64,000 nucleotides of DNA from RGIG8775 sp045128735 (GCA_045128735.1 JBGVRT010000005.1:10758-74757), one strand, 5' to 3'. Shown: positions 50,062 through 59,680, counted from the stretch's first letter. Made by a program: numbers and translations. Notes: generated by a model from the letters alone, not told the origin.

Positions 50062-50240
50062 ATTTTAAGGAAATACTGTTAAAAGCGAAGTCCGGGAACA
50101 AGGATGCCGTTGAAATGCTTTTAGAGATGTATAAACCGTTATTGTTCAAAGAAGCTATTGTTGACGGCATATTTGATGAGGATCTGTATCAGGAGCTTTG
50201 TATGAGGTTCATTTATTGCATAGAAAGATTTAACGTATAA
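50058..50240 (+). CDS. HTH_16/sigma region-2-like small protein
   Basis: A 60-residue protein, MNFKEILLKAKSGNKDAVEMLLEMYKPLLFKEAI..., like the conjugative-transposon helix-turn-helix family (HTH_16) and sigma region 2. With the 4-base-overlapping gene before it, it probably forms a split sigma factor or regulator pair, as in Tn916-like elements. Confidence 0.72.
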   Translation: MNFKEILLKAKSGNKDAVEMLLEMYKPLLFKEAIVDGIFDEDLYQELCMRFIYCIERFNV

Positions 50241-50249
50241 CTCTTTCTA

Positions 50250-50295
50250 AAAAAAGAAGGCTACCCTTACCGCAAATGCGATAAAGGTAGCCTTC
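50250..50295 (-). terminator. terminator of the minus-strand operon
   Basis: GAAGGCTACC (50256-50265) / GGTAGCCTTC (50286-50295); read on the minus strand it is followed by a run of T. On the plus strand no T-run follows. Confidence 0.8.
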
Positions 50296-50316
50296 CGTGC
50301 TATAAGCACCGCTTTT

Positions 50317-51336
50317 TCAGCTGATCTTCATTTCCAACTGCTCAATAGCCTCCTCCATAGAGAGAATGGGCAGTCTTTTTGCCGTACACATACAGAAAGG
50401 AATTTGCTCACCGTTATCATCACAAGCATAGCTGTGTTCAGATTCCACGGCGGCGTCAATATCCTTGAGATAGATATACACCTTGCTTTCCTTGTCGATC
50501 AAATAAGTGGATTCGGAGAATATCTCGCAACCGTTTGTTATGAGGTGTGCTCCTTCAGGCAGATCCATCAACATTTTCTGCTTTGTGCCTGTATCCATTA
50601 TAGAAAGATCCATAGGTCTCCAGTTTCCAAACAAGGAAAGCTGTGAGCTGCTCTCTTTCCTCTTTATGTAGTCAAAATGCTCTGTATCCGTCTGTACCAT
50701 AAGCAGGATTCTGCGGATATTGTTTTCGACAGCCTGCAAATCAATGTACTCGTGTTGCCTGTGCTCGTTGAAGTAACCGGCACTGATGTTGACCGCCGCT
50801 GTTTTAAGGCGCGGAGCAACGACAGAAATATCGCTGAAGGTGCCGAATTTTTCCTCGAAACCGAAGCTTGTTATATACTCGGTAAACTCGTGATTGTCAC
50901 AACGGTAGAACACAGCATCGTTGTCACCACGTCTGTCCATTTCTACGATATAATTGACCTCCGGCTTGATTTTACTTCCCGCAAACTCATTTGCTCCTCG
51001 GCCGCCGATCTCTTCATCCTCACAGAATAGCACGTGGCATTTGGCTTCCTTGATGATTTGCAGTATCATAAAAACACCGCATCTATCATCACCGCCAATT
51101 CCTTGAGGGGACATCATATAGCGACCGTCCTCGGAGATACAGATAATATCAGGCTTTGCCTTATGCACGGTATCAAGATGTGCCACAAGAAGCACGGGGA
51201 TCTCTCCCTCCGCATAAAGATAACCTCTTTTGTTGACGGTAGGATACCCCATTTCCTGTAAAGCGGTCTCCAAATAGCTCTTGAGCTCTCGTTGGCTCAT
51301 ACGTAGTATGAACTGAAATTTGGTCAAATTATCCAT
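50317..51336 (-). CDS. M20/M42-like metallopeptidase
   Basis: A 339-residue protein with the metal and catalytic motifs of M20/M42 peptidases: HLDTVH, GIGGDDRCG, CEDEEIGGRGA, VEMDRRGDND, and a late His in NEHRQHEYI. The C-terminal 90 residues are additional and end in a short helical region. The ATG overlaps the stop of the preceding gene (TGATG). Known family members are aminopeptidases or deacylases; what it cleaves within a replication-type operon is unknown. Confidence 0.78.
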   Translation of the reverse strand: MDNLTKFQFILRMSQRELKSYLETALQEMGYPTVNKRGYLYAEGEIPVLLVAHLDTVHKAKPDIICISEDGRYMMSPQGIGGDDRCGVFMILQIIKEAKCHVLFCEDEEIGGRGANEFAGSKIKPEVNYIVEMDRRGDNDAVFYRCDNHEFTEYITSFGFEEKFGTFSDISVVAPRLKTAAVNISAGYFNEHRQHEYIDLQAVENNIRRILLMVQTDTEHFDYIKRKESSSQLSLFGNWRPMDLSIMDTGTKQKMLMDLPEGAHLITNGCEIFSESTYLIDKESKVYIYLKDIDAAVESEHSYACDDNGEQIPFCMCTAKRLPILSMEEAIEQLEMKIS

Positions 51337-52676
51337 CAGAACACCCCACTTGTCGTATGCTGAATAGCAGCACGTTGGCAGAGCGAATTTCCGATGATAC
51401 CGCAAATTCCCTTAACACTGCAAGCAAAGCAAGGCTCGGTAGAAGCATTGTAGCAATCAAGGCATACCTCGATCATATTGCCCCTGCGGTCAAATGCGGG
51501 ATACATAGTATCTCTCGTAACTCTTCCGCAAGCCGAGCAAATATGAAGACAGGCGTGACAGTGATATGCCTCGGCATCGTATCTTGCTTGATTTATCGGA
51601 ACCGTTCTTCCGCAATCTGTGCAGACGACCGTATCCGCGCAATTACACTTGATACTTCTGCGAGGACTAAATAAGCTGCCGCAGCATACGCAGATCGGCT
51701 TAGCACCGATCACCATATGCGAAATATGCTCTGTGCCTTTGATAAATGAAAGGTTGCCATAATAGTCATAGTCGGCATACTGAGCACTCTCTTCTGCCGA
51801 TTCACAGCAATCGACCTCATTTCTCTTGCTCTTTAACACCCAAAGATTAGGAACGCCAAGACAGGTTGCCAATATCTTGTGTACGATTTCGCGGTTTTGT
51901 GTGATAACGTCTGCGACCTCGCCGGGATATAGTCTTGACTGATACAGGCAATTTTCTTTATAGAAGAACAACTGCCGTGTTCGTCTTGGGGCACGGTAAT
52001 AGTGATCTGTAACATCCGGATCGACCGTAAAGAATATCATCGTTACATCATCGATCATATACGAAAGCGTTCCACCTTGATAACTGCCGTCATTTAGATT
52101 GTGGCAGGAGGTCCAAGAATTGTCTTTGTTGGACATTTCAAGGAAGTCACAAGGATGTACCGACAGTACCGCTGTTTTCGCAATCTGCAAAGGATTTAGG
52201 GCATCAGAGAGCGAAGCGTATATGTTGTTGTATGACGCATGAGCTTCTAAACCAAACTTTCGGCAAAGTTTTCCGATGATACGGCTTGTTTTTTGCCCTG
52301 TGGCACATTTGATGCCACCCGTCTGTCTGATAATCTCAAGCCTACTTTCGCTGAGCGTATCACTATACTCTCCAATTGCTGCATTGAATGCTGTATAAAA
52401 AGCATTTCTATTTTCTACGGGGATCACCTCATCGGCAAGTGTCAGCAGATTAAAGGCTATTTCATCAACAACATCTCTTTCGATACCTCTGCCTTCCTTA
52501 AATTCAAGAACAACAGCCTTTGCTTCCTCATTCCAATTAGGATGCCTTCGCAATAGCTCAATCAACGGAGTTTTTGCATTTAACCAAGCGTTAAGGTTGG
52601 CGAGCACACCTTCCTCGCTGAAGGATTTTTCGTACTTATACATTACCTCGTAAAAGGCTTTTTTTAATTCTTCCAT
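51336..52676 (-). CDS. Cys-rich zinc-ribbon protein, unknown function
   Basis: A 446-residue protein. The N-terminal 300 residues are a mixed alpha/beta region with NSWTSCHNLNDGSYQGGTLSYM and IFFTVDPDV; the C-terminal third has several zinc ribbons (CVCCGSLF, CNCADTVVCTDCGR, YHCHACLHICSACGR, CLDC, CFAC). The start is ATG 52676 behind AAAGGAA. The middle motif recalls PcfJ-like proteins, coded upstream in the same operon, but I cannot assign a function. Confidence 0.6.
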   Translation of the reverse strand: MEELKKAFYEVMYKYEKSFSEEGVLANLNAWLNAKTPLIELLRRHPNWNEEAKAVVLEFKEGRGIERDVVDEIAFNLLTLADEVIPVENRNAFYTAFNAAIGEYSDTLSESRLEIIRQTGGIKCATGQKTSRIIGKLCRKFGLEAHASYNNIYASLSDALNPLQIAKTAVLSVHPCDFLEMSNKDNSWTSCHNLNDGSYQGGTLSYMIDDVTMIFFTVDPDVTDHYYRAPRRTRQLFFYKENCLYQSRLYPGEVADVITQNREIVHKILATCLGVPNLWVLKSKRNEVDCCESAEESAQYADYDYYGNLSFIKGTEHISHMVIGAKPICVCCGSLFSPRRSIKCNCADTVVCTDCGRTVPINQARYDAEAYHCHACLHICSACGRVTRDTMYPAFDRRGNMIEVCLDCYNASTEPCFACSVKGICGIIGNSLCQRAAIQHTTSGVF

Positions 52677-52732
52677 ATTTTGTTCCTTTCGTTTTTTTGA
52701 AAGGGAGAAGCATTGCCTCTCCCTCGTTAGTC

Positions 52733-53092
52733 TTACCATATTGAATATTGAGTATTTCGTACCTTGTCAGCCGAAGCTCTATAAATTTCAAGCAGTTCGG
52801 TGTCTTGCACATCGAGATCAATCACCTCAGCGGCGATATCCTCGTTATAAGAATATACGCCGATTACTTGACCTCCCTCAACGATTACGGTAATATCGTC
52901 GGTAACGGGTACTCGGTATCCAATGTCGTAAAGATATGCAGCAATAGCTACGTTTAACATTCCTTCGCGGGATATATCTCCCATAGCGAAATCCGAGAGA
53001 TCATATTTCTCCCATCCTGCTCTCGCGTGGTTTACGCATTTTGCCAGAGTTAAAATCTCTTTTCGCCTTTCAGTGTCTTTTTCATTCGTCAC
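52733..53092 (-). CDS. hypothetical protein, GTG start
   Basis: A 119-residue soluble protein whose GTG start overlaps the preceding stop (GTGA), with AGGAGTG upstream. It contains a helical N-terminus and a beta region (ITVIVEGGQVIGVYSYNEDI). No family recognised. Confidence 0.55.
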   Translation of the reverse strand: MTNEKDTERRKEILTLAKCVNHARAGWEKYDLSDFAMGDISREGMLNVAIAAYLYDIGYRVPVTDDITVIVEGGQVIGVYSYNEDIAAEVIDLDVQDTELLEIYRASADKVRNTQYSIW

Positions 53093-53304
53093 GCGGCTTC
53101 ACACTCCTTTCTTTGCTCGGCACCTTTGCCGAAATTTAGCTCATAGACGATGGCACTGATAGCGGCATCATCGTCCCATTTTGCCGTTGCAGTTTCTCTT
53201 GTGGGTCCTGCACCGTAATGAACGGATACCACGCCATTATGAATCTGCAATAGCACGTCCTTCTTTTTGGCACATACCACAGCCAAATTACCAAGCTGTT
53301 TCAT
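53089..53304 (-). CDS. small hypothetical protein
   Basis: A 71-residue soluble protein (MKQLGNLAVVCAKKKDVLLQIHNG...), preceded by AAAGGAG. It overlaps the next gene by 4 bases, so the two are coupled. Function unknown. Confidence 0.55.
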   Translation of the reverse strand: MKQLGNLAVVCAKKKDVLLQIHNGVVSVHYGAGPTRETATAKWDDDAAISAIVYELNFGKGAEQRKECEAA

Positions 53305-53316
53305 AAAGCTCCTTTC

Positions 53317-55482
53317 TTATGCGACTTCCATCAGATCAGCCATTAGAACATCAACAAGGCGCTGTCCTTGCAGCTGTCCCGTATTGATGATTACGTTCTT
53401 TTCCGTCAGCTCCTTGAAGTTCTCAAGGCGAAGAATACGGCTGGTCTTTGCGAGGTCTTTATCTTTTTTCGTCATACGAGAATGTATCTCGTGTTGCCAC
53501 TTGCGCAGAAAATCCGAAGCAGCATCAATATCCTTTTCCTGTCGATCATACATCGTTCGTTTCTGACGGACAGTACCTCCGGGTTCAACCTCAAGCGTGT
53601 AATACGCTTGTCCGGGACTCTCGCTCCTGCGTAAGAAGAACACGTAAGATTCGTTTCGCTCAATCCTATCCCAATATTTATCAATGTTGGCAACGCAGTG
53701 GTGCAGAGCACGTCCTTCCGAAAGGATCTGTTCGATTTTCGTAGGAACGATTACCGTATAGTCCTCTGCGGCGTACTCATAACGCTCCTTGATAGCCTCC
53801 AAGTTTTCTTCTATATTGGGGTAGGTTTGAATAATCTCGGCTGCTCTTATCGCATCATCCTTGCTGTTACAAATGTCAACGAGCTCGTCGTGACGTTGCT
53901 TTAATTTCCGAGCGCGGTAAATGATCTCATCATTCACGTCATAACCAAGACGAATTGCCATAGATAGATAGTCCGACCAGGTGGTGAGAGTCTCACGAAG
54001 GTTCATTCCGCTTTCAGCCATTTGACGTTGCAGGTAGTGAACGATCTGAACGACTGACATTCTGTTGCCAATAAACTTGAACCTTGAGGGCTCAAGCTTA
54101 TTTTTTATCAGCCAATCAATCGTATCGTTCGGTATTTCCTTACCGGTCAAGCTCTCGTGTTGCAACCATATCAGAATGTCTCTGCCTCCGTTGCAATCGC
54201 GGAATCGCCTGAATGCCTGCGGAGTCAGCTTCAAAACCTTGATTACACTGTTTTGCGAGCCGTCAAGCTCCAACTCACCAAGGAATGTTGAATAGTAATA
54301 GCCTCTTCCGTTGTTGGTAATCTCGTCTATCAGTCGAGCCAGTCCCACCTTTGCGAATTTCTCCACGTAAGGAAAATTCTTGTATGCGGCGAGGTATTTT
54401 TCGGGATCGATACACACTCGTATTTTGAGGTATTCCTTAAGCCCTGTTGTTTTCAGTTCTTTCTTGAAGAGAGAAGGTAGAGTGTACGGATAGACTTTTC
54501 CGCTGTAGTATCCGCGATAGTCGTAGGCACAGACGTTGGAAGCGATCCAACGTGCACCAACGGTTTTATATTGACCGTAGTAATAAGCTCGCTGTAAAAC
54601 GCCGTTATGGTCGCCGATAACCCTGCGTTCCTCGAAATATCTCACTTCGGGATCTCGATACGTTTCGGACGTATAGAAGCGGTAGCCAACGAACTCCCGT
54701 ATCATAAAGCCGTCCTTGCACCTTTGCAACAGATACATATAGTGCCTTTCTGTAAGATGCCTCTTGAAGCGCCCAAGACACTTGAATATGACCTGACTTT
54801 TGCAGTGCGGACATTTTCCGACATCGTTGTGCCTTGCGGAAACCTCGACCTCACGCTCACAGAAAGAGCAATAGCCCATTTGAAGCTTTTTGGGAGCATA
54901 GTGATAAAAGATATAGTGTTCGTTGATACCGTGTTTTGCCACCCATTTCCCAAAATCCTTTGGCGGGGCGGGCGTTTGCTTCAAATCCTCGTCCCACGGG
55001 TCAGTTGCTCTTTTGTGCTTCTTCATCAGTCGCTCATTCATAATGCCGTTCTGGAAGCTGGAGATCAGTTCTACTACATCTCTCATTTCGCTACCGAAAT
55101 ACTTTCGTATAGCCTTTTGTGTTTCACGGCAACATTTTATTTTGTTGCTGTAAAAGTACGTGGGCCACGTCAAACGCCAAAAGGATGCGGTAAGCCAACG
55201 CTTTTCCTCAACCTTATAGGTAAGATACGTTTTTTCTTCTTTGCTGAGATAGATCTCATATAACGGGTTCTTACTCCCGGTACGGATTTCCTCTGTTGTA
55301 AAGCAAGCAACCTTTAAGATACCGTTTCTCGTACAACAACGAAGATAGACCGCTGTTTTGTGGTCTCTTTTCTCATAGTTGCGGGAGTATCTTATGATCT
55401 CGGGTTTGTCTGCCATTGCCTCACGGTAAATGGAAGGTGTGACCTTGAGTTTCGGCATAGTAAGAAGTTCTTTTTTATTCAA
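53317..55482 (-). CDS. PcfJ-like protein
   Basis: A 721-residue protein with the PcfJ-domain core near the C-terminus: TKIEQILSEGRALHHCVANIDKYWDRI ... YYTLEVEPGGTVRQKRTMYDRQ. A zinc ribbon (YCSFCEREVEV...CPHCKSQV) lies near residue 205. TTG 55482 is the likely start, behind AGGTGG and overlapping the previous gene by 8 bases; an internal ATG at MPKLK is an alternative. PcfJ was named in the enterococcal pCF10 transfer region; its biochemical role is not established. Confidence 0.82.
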   Translation of the reverse strand: MNKKELLTMPKLKVTPSIYREAMADKPEIIRYSRNYEKRDHKTAVYLRCCTRNGILKVACFTTEEIRTGSKNPLYEIYLSKEEKTYLTYKVEEKRWLTASFWRLTWPTYFYSNKIKCCRETQKAIRKYFGSEMRDVVELISSFQNGIMNERLMKKHKRATDPWDEDLKQTPAPPKDFGKWVAKHGINEHYIFYHYAPKKLQMGYCSFCEREVEVSARHNDVGKCPHCKSQVIFKCLGRFKRHLTERHYMYLLQRCKDGFMIREFVGYRFYTSETYRDPEVRYFEERRVIGDHNGVLQRAYYYGQYKTVGARWIASNVCAYDYRGYYSGKVYPYTLPSLFKKELKTTGLKEYLKIRVCIDPEKYLAAYKNFPYVEKFAKVGLARLIDEITNNGRGYYYSTFLGELELDGSQNSVIKVLKLTPQAFRRFRDCNGGRDILIWLQHESLTGKEIPNDTIDWLIKNKLEPSRFKFIGNRMSVVQIVHYLQRQMAESGMNLRETLTTWSDYLSMAIRLGYDVNDEIIYRARKLKQRHDELVDICNSKDDAIRAAEIIQTYPNIEENLEAIKERYEYAAEDYTVIVPTKIEQILSEGRALHHCVANIDKYWDRIERNESYVFFLRRSESPGQAYYTLEVEPGGTVRQKRTMYDRQEKDIDAASDFLRKWQHEIHSRMTKKDKDLAKTSRILRLENFKELTEKNVIINTGQLQGQRLVDVLMADLMEVA

Positions 55483-56026
55483 AGCATTCCACCTGCCTTT
55501 CCTGAAGGTCTATCCCGTACCAAACGTCGGGAAGAATATCCTTTCCATCAACGCGGGCTAAGGCAACCTGTTCAATCTCGGAACTATCTTTACGTTCCTT
55601 AGCAAACGCAAGAATATCCCCAAGCTTGCCCTGGGCAATTGGATCGGAGCCACGCACGACGGCAAAGCCGCCGCGCGCAGTTGCACGGTCCTTTGAAACG
55701 TGGTCGCTCCAAGTGCGTTTGGGATGGTCTACCATAAAAGCAAGGGCGTGAAGGAACAATTCCTCAAGCGTGAGCTGCTTTATGATACGAAGCTCGGTGC
55801 TGGCAATCTTGCTATCGCGGTCATCTTCGTCCATATCTCCCGTTACCTCAACGATACAATAAACTGAATCCTTGATATTTCCGTAATAGGTGATACAGTC
55901 GAGAGGATTTTCCGCACTGTGAAAGCCGTTCTGTGCGCAGTTTGCTTCTGCGGTGATATTATCACCGGGTTGAAACTGATAGCCACGGCAAATTAGCCCC
56001 TTGTTAAATCCTTTATATGCAATCAT
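55475..56026 (-). CDS. DUF7666-like protein
   Basis: A 183-residue soluble protein. The start MIAYKGFNKGLICRGYQFQ and CAQNGFHSAENPLDCITYY resemble a widespread phage/element family (DUF7666-like). The ATG overlaps the PcfK stop by 4 bases, and the end overlaps PcfJ, so PcfK, this protein and PcfJ are translated as a unit. Function unknown. Confidence 0.6.
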   Translation of the reverse strand: MIAYKGFNKGLICRGYQFQPGDNITAEANCAQNGFHSAENPLDCITYYGNIKDSVYCIVEVTGDMDEDDRDSKIASTELRIIKQLTLEELFLHALAFMVDHPKRTWSDHVSKDRATARGGFAVVRGSDPIAQGKLGDILAFAKERKDSSEIEQVALARVDGKDILPDVWYGIDLQERQVECFE

Positions 56027-56868
56027 GCGGCAGTGTCACCTCCAAGCATAGAGAACATATCAAGCTGTCCCTCGTTCGCTGTGGGAGCAGGCGTGGGAGC
56101 TTCAACTTTCTTCGGCTCCGGTTTCTTCTTTTCAGTCTTTTTCTTTGCCTTTGACGTTGTAGTTTTACCTACGTAGGGCTTGGGAACAAACTGTTCCTCA
56201 TTGGGATCCTTATCCTCGGGTGCTTCCATATCAAAGAAGTATTCCTTTGCCCACTGATAGCAGAGATCGTCGGGAACGTCGCTGCCGTAACCCTCACGGT
56301 CAGGCTTGATATCGTTATCCTTCATCTCTTGCAATACAAATTCCTTTGCCTTGCGGGTGATGTAACGGAAACAGTTGACCATATTCTTGCGAGGGTGCAT
56401 AACCTGTCTTGCAAGGTCAAGATCCTCATGACAAAAGATCTGTATCATTTCCGTGACGCACTGTTTCATATTACGGCGTGTCAAGCGCTCGGAATCGTCA
56501 CCGACACGTTTAGAAGATGCCGCTGCGAGAGCCTCATCATCGAGTGCAGTTGCATTTTCCCAAGCAAAAAGGATTTCTTCCTCTTTTGCTTGTTTCTTTG
56601 CCTCCCATTCGGCTTTACGTTTTGCTTCGGCTTCTTCGTGTTCCTTGCGCTTTTGCTCCTCGTTATCCTCTTCGGGAGGAGCTTCTTCTGCCGGTGCTTC
56701 ATCGGAAGGTGAGCTGTCCTCGGTGAGTTTAGCAAGAGTTGCTTTAGCTGCCTCGGCTTCTGCCTCTTGACGAGCATCGTCAAGCTCCTCCGCTTTAGAA
56801 AACATACCTGATTGTGTAGTGCTTGTTCTTTCTTGCATTTCAAGATTCATTTGTGAGAAAACTCCCAT
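56023..56868 (-). CDS. PcfK-like protein
   Basis: A 281-residue protein: a low-complexity acidic/Ala-rich N-terminal region (about 20-100), then a PcfK-like helical core (LTRRNMKQCVTEMIQIFCHEDLDLARQVMHPRKNMVNCFRYITRKAKEF...YQWAKEYFFD), then a Lys/Pro-rich tail ending GQLDMFSMLGG. PcfK-like genes are typically found beside PcfJ. The QLDMFS-like tail resembles a sliding-clamp binding box, which would fit a replication role; this is inference. Confidence 0.75.
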   Translation of the reverse strand: MGVFSQMNLEMQERTSTTQSGMFSKAEELDDARQEAEAEAAKATLAKLTEDSSPSDEAPAEEAPPEEDNEEQKRKEHEEAEAKRKAEWEAKKQAKEEEILFAWENATALDDEALAAASSKRVGDDSERLTRRNMKQCVTEMIQIFCHEDLDLARQVMHPRKNMVNCFRYITRKAKEFVLQEMKDNDIKPDREGYGSDVPDDLCYQWAKEYFFDMEAPEDKDPNEEQFVPKPYVGKTTTSKAKKKTEKKKPEPKKVEAPTPAPTANEGQLDMFSMLGGDTAA

Positions 56869-56884
56869 ATCTATATCTCCTTTA

Positions 56885-56931
56885 CATAAAAAATAAGGGG
56901 TACAAGCGAGTGCGACTCAACTTGTATCCCT
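56885..56931 (-). terminator. intra-operon terminator-like hairpin
   Basis: On the minus strand AAGGGATACAAG / CTTGTACCCCTT followed by ATTTTTTAT, between the primase gene and the PcfK-like gene. Probably an attenuator. Confidence 0.65.
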
Positions 56932-56958
56932 TTAACTTATAGGCATAGTTGCCTTGTT

Positions 56959-58641
56959 TCATTTTTTCTTAGCGAGCATTGGTGAAAATTTTATCGGGCA
57001 AAAATGGTCTTTGTCACGATAAAAATACAATCTGTCTTCTTCGTCAAATAACTCCACAACGTCAGACGGAGCAATACTTCTGCCCGTATAGCCATCCGGC
57101 AACGTATCGCTGTAACGGTTAAAAATCAGTTCAAGACGAACCTTGTCCGTATCATCGACGTGGCAGAATATTTTATCCTCACAGACGAGCGCATATTCAG
57201 CAGCAGGGGGCTGTCTATATCCCGCATCCAAAAGGGCTTTGATACCCTCGAAGGCAAAGGATTTAGGCTTGCCATCACTGAAATCAAGCTGATAAATGCG
57301 ATATCGTTGCTCACGACGCTCTCGTAATAGGTCATTCGCAAATATTTCTTCGTCTGCCTGAACAAAGGACTCATATTCCTCGGCTGTAAAACCAAGGTGC
57401 TCGTAAAGTGTACCTTGCGATTCTGTGGACTCGTGCCAAGCGGCAATTTCATCATCTATGCAATCAAATTCGCACAGACCATAAATAAAGCGCTTCTTAA
57501 AATTCATTCTACAACCCTCCTTTTCAAGTTGTTTTCGTTTTAGGGCAAGCTGCCAGTCGTCTATCCCTTTGTAATTGGGATTCCAAGTAAGACGGCGAAA
57601 TTCAAGCCCACATTTCTTTGCAATCATATAGATGTTTGACACACCTCTGTCCACATTCTCATTTCTGAATTTGTCCATGTCAGCGGCTTCCACGATAATC
57701 TGTGTACCGTTTTCCTTGAGCAGCGTAAACATCAATTCAAGCTGAGCTGTGTTATTGACGCCTGCAATCGCAACAAAGGAACGATTCATCAAATAGTGTG
57801 CAATATCTGCTTTGAGAAAACCTTCGGTAAGAAATACGCTTCTCGCAAACGGATCCCCGACAAAATGTACGGGCGAACCGGATGAAGTTCCCATTTCTTT
57901 TCCGACTGATGAAAGCCAGATGTATTTTGTTCCGCTTTTATCAGGTGAATCATTTTCGTCCTTAATAGGAACATCAAGACGGATTTGCATACCGCGTATC
58001 AGACCGTCTATTCCACGCACAGGGATAAGTATTCCCGCTGTCTTAGAGTAGAATTTTACAGTCCATTCTCCGTCCTTTATGTAGAAGCCGGGGACACCCC
58101 GCAGAGAACACCCCTTTTCAATCAGTTGCCTCGCAATCTTTTTGCACAGATAAAAAGGAGGTGTACTTCGGTACATCAGCTTGTCTATCTGTGCATCGGT
58201 AAGACCGCGCTTGTTTCGCAAATGCTCTCTATGTTCTTTTGTGAGTGTCAGCATATTAAGCATCATGGAAAAGGTCTGATGAATAGTGCGTATATCCGCA
58301 AGCGGTGATTGCTCCGGACACACCTGCTCACGAGGAGCAGGTGTGCTTGGTTCGCAGTAAGTAGCAAACTCACCGTTTTGCAATGCCTCGCAGATTTCTC
58401 GATAGGCTTCAGAATTGCTGATATGATTCATTCTTGCGTAAAGAGACAACATTCCGCCGTGCTCACCGCAGTAATTACAGCGGAATACATCTTTATCGGC
58501 ACATAAGCTCATCTTGCCGCGTTTGTCGTCGCAAAATGGGCAATCGTAATATGCGCCTGTACTATGTGGTCGCCGTCTTCGCAAGTGCAGAAGCTCAGCA
58601 ACGTCCATAATTCCAAACGGGAAATCGTGCGATTTACTCAT
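56959..58641 (-). CDS. DNA primase with CHC2-type zinc finger
   Basis: A 560-residue primase. The zinc finger is near the start with Cys34, Cys37, Cys55 and Cys58 (YDCPFCDDKRGKMSLCADKDVFRCNYCGEHGG split by a hairpin), as in DnaG-type primases. A Toprim-like region follows (VFLTEGFLKADIAHYL ... IIVEAADMDKFRN). Start ATG 58641 follows AAAGGAGG. It should lay primers on the element's single strand. It follows the 58685 gene and shares the operon with RecD2 and YqaJ. Confidence 0.82.
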   Translation of the reverse strand: MSKSHDFPFGIMDVAELLHLRRRRPHSTGAYYDCPFCDDKRGKMSLCADKDVFRCNYCGEHGGMLSLYARMNHISNSEAYREICEALQNGEFATYCEPSTPAPREQVCPEQSPLADIRTIHQTFSMMLNMLTLTKEHREHLRNKRGLTDAQIDKLMYRSTPPFYLCKKIARQLIEKGCSLRGVPGFYIKDGEWTVKFYSKTAGILIPVRGIDGLIRGMQIRLDVPIKDENDSPDKSGTKYIWLSSVGKEMGTSSGSPVHFVGDPFARSVFLTEGFLKADIAHYLMNRSFVAIAGVNNTAQLELMFTLLKENGTQIIVEAADMDKFRNENVDRGVSNIYMIAKKCGLEFRRLTWNPNYKGIDDWQLALKRKQLEKEGCRMNFKKRFIYGLCEFDCIDDEIAAWHESTESQGTLYEHLGFTAEEYESFVQADEEIFANDLLRERREQRYRIYQLDFSDGKPKSFAFEGIKALLDAGYRQPPAAEYALVCEDKIFCHVDDTDKVRLELIFNRYSDTLPDGYTGRSIAPSDVVELFDEEDRLYFYRDKDHFCPIKFSPMLAKKK

Positions 58642-58684
58642 CGAAATCCCTCCTTTCAAGGTTGGATTTTTTCATTTGTCAGCA

Positions 58685-59614
58685 TTAAGCTGCTTTGTTT
58701 TCTACAAGTCGTTGCATAATGGTTGCACCCGCACGCAGAATGTTATCATCACCGTTATATCCGGAGATGTACCACTTCAGCGAAATGGGGCGTCTGTCAG
58801 CCACCTGTGCAAGCGTCCAGCCCTTGCAAGAGCCGATGGGTACAATTAGTGCCCCCGCTTCTTCTACGGTCATACGAGCGCAAATTTCATCCACAGCCAT
58901 ATCCTTTGTGTAAGGAAGCTCTGTTTCTTCTTCGCGGATCTCGGTAACCTCGGGAGTCGCTGCATCGGTTGTAGTAACAACAGTTTCATCGGCAGAAGCT
59001 TCTTCGGATAATACTTTAGGAATAACCTCTTCGGGAGCCTCATCGGTCGCTTCGGAAACAGCATCCGTAATGGTTGCTTGTTCCAAATTTACAGAGGTAT
59101 TTTCTGCAACAAGAGCTTCTGCTACCGTGGGCATTTCCTCAGCCTTAGCAACTGTTTCTGTCTTATCTGCTACAGACGGAGCTTCAACAGCTTTTTCGAC
59201 CTTTACAGAGTTCTCCTGCGAAATATTCTTGTCAGCATTGGCGGGAATAAACTGAATTCCGAATCCTGCGGAGGACAATGCTTCATCAATGGCACTGTGC
59301 TGCGCCATTTCAATGTAGAGTCCGCCGGGGGTGGTTTTGTTTTCCCGCTGAGAAACAAAGCTTGAAACGGGTGCCGAGTCGTTCTTGTCAAAATACACCC
59401 TTGCCTCAATAATGGCAAGCTGATCGGTGATCTTAAGTGCGGACAACTTGATTCTACCGTTTGGATATTTGAGCCTGAACCAAAGCTTTTTTATGCTTAA
59501 GTCAAGCTTCGGACCGTCCTTGGTCTTGCGCAGGAATCTCGTGGGGTCAAAGCCCTTTACACGATTCAGCTCGGATACTACAGGGATTGCATTGTACATA
59601 GTGGTTTCATTCAT
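58685..59614 (-). CDS. hypothetical protein with acidic middle and exonuclease-X-tail-like end
   Basis: A 309-residue protein: a conserved N-terminal domain (FDPTRFLRKTKDGPKLDLSIKKLWFRLKYP), a long Glu/Ala/Thr-rich low-complexity centre, and a C-terminal motif GSCKGWTLAQVADRRPISLKWYISGY that looks like the C-terminal domain of exodeoxyribonuclease X-type proteins. By position between RecD2 and primase it may bind DNA. Inference only. Confidence 0.55.
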   Translation of the reverse strand: MNETTMYNAIPVVSELNRVKGFDPTRFLRKTKDGPKLDLSIKKLWFRLKYPNGRIKLSALKITDQLAIIEARVYFDKNDSAPVSSFVSQRENKTTPGGLYIEMAQHSAIDEALSSAGFGIQFIPANADKNISQENSVKVEKAVEAPSVADKTETVAKAEEMPTVAEALVAENTSVNLEQATITDAVSEATDEAPEEVIPKVLSEEASADETVVTTTDAATPEVTEIREEETELPYTKDMAVDEICARMTVEEAGALIVPIGSCKGWTLAQVADRRPISLKWYISGYNGDDNILRAGATIMQRLVENKAA

Positions 59615-59643
59615 TTTCTTAAACTCCTCTCAATAAATAAATA

Positions 59644-59676
59644 GGAGATACCTCTGACTATCTCTTCAGAAATATC
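59644..59676 (-). terminator. weak terminator-like hairpin
   Basis: On the minus strand AGATATTTCTGA / TCAGAGGTATCT, followed by a T/A-rich stretch, between recD2 and the 58685 gene. Possible attenuator. Confidence 0.4.
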
Positions 59677-59680
59677 TCAT

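Noticed and set aside
49672..50240. A toxin-antitoxin pair
   Set aside because: The two small overlapping genes have sigma region 4 and region 2/HTH_16 features, which explain them better.
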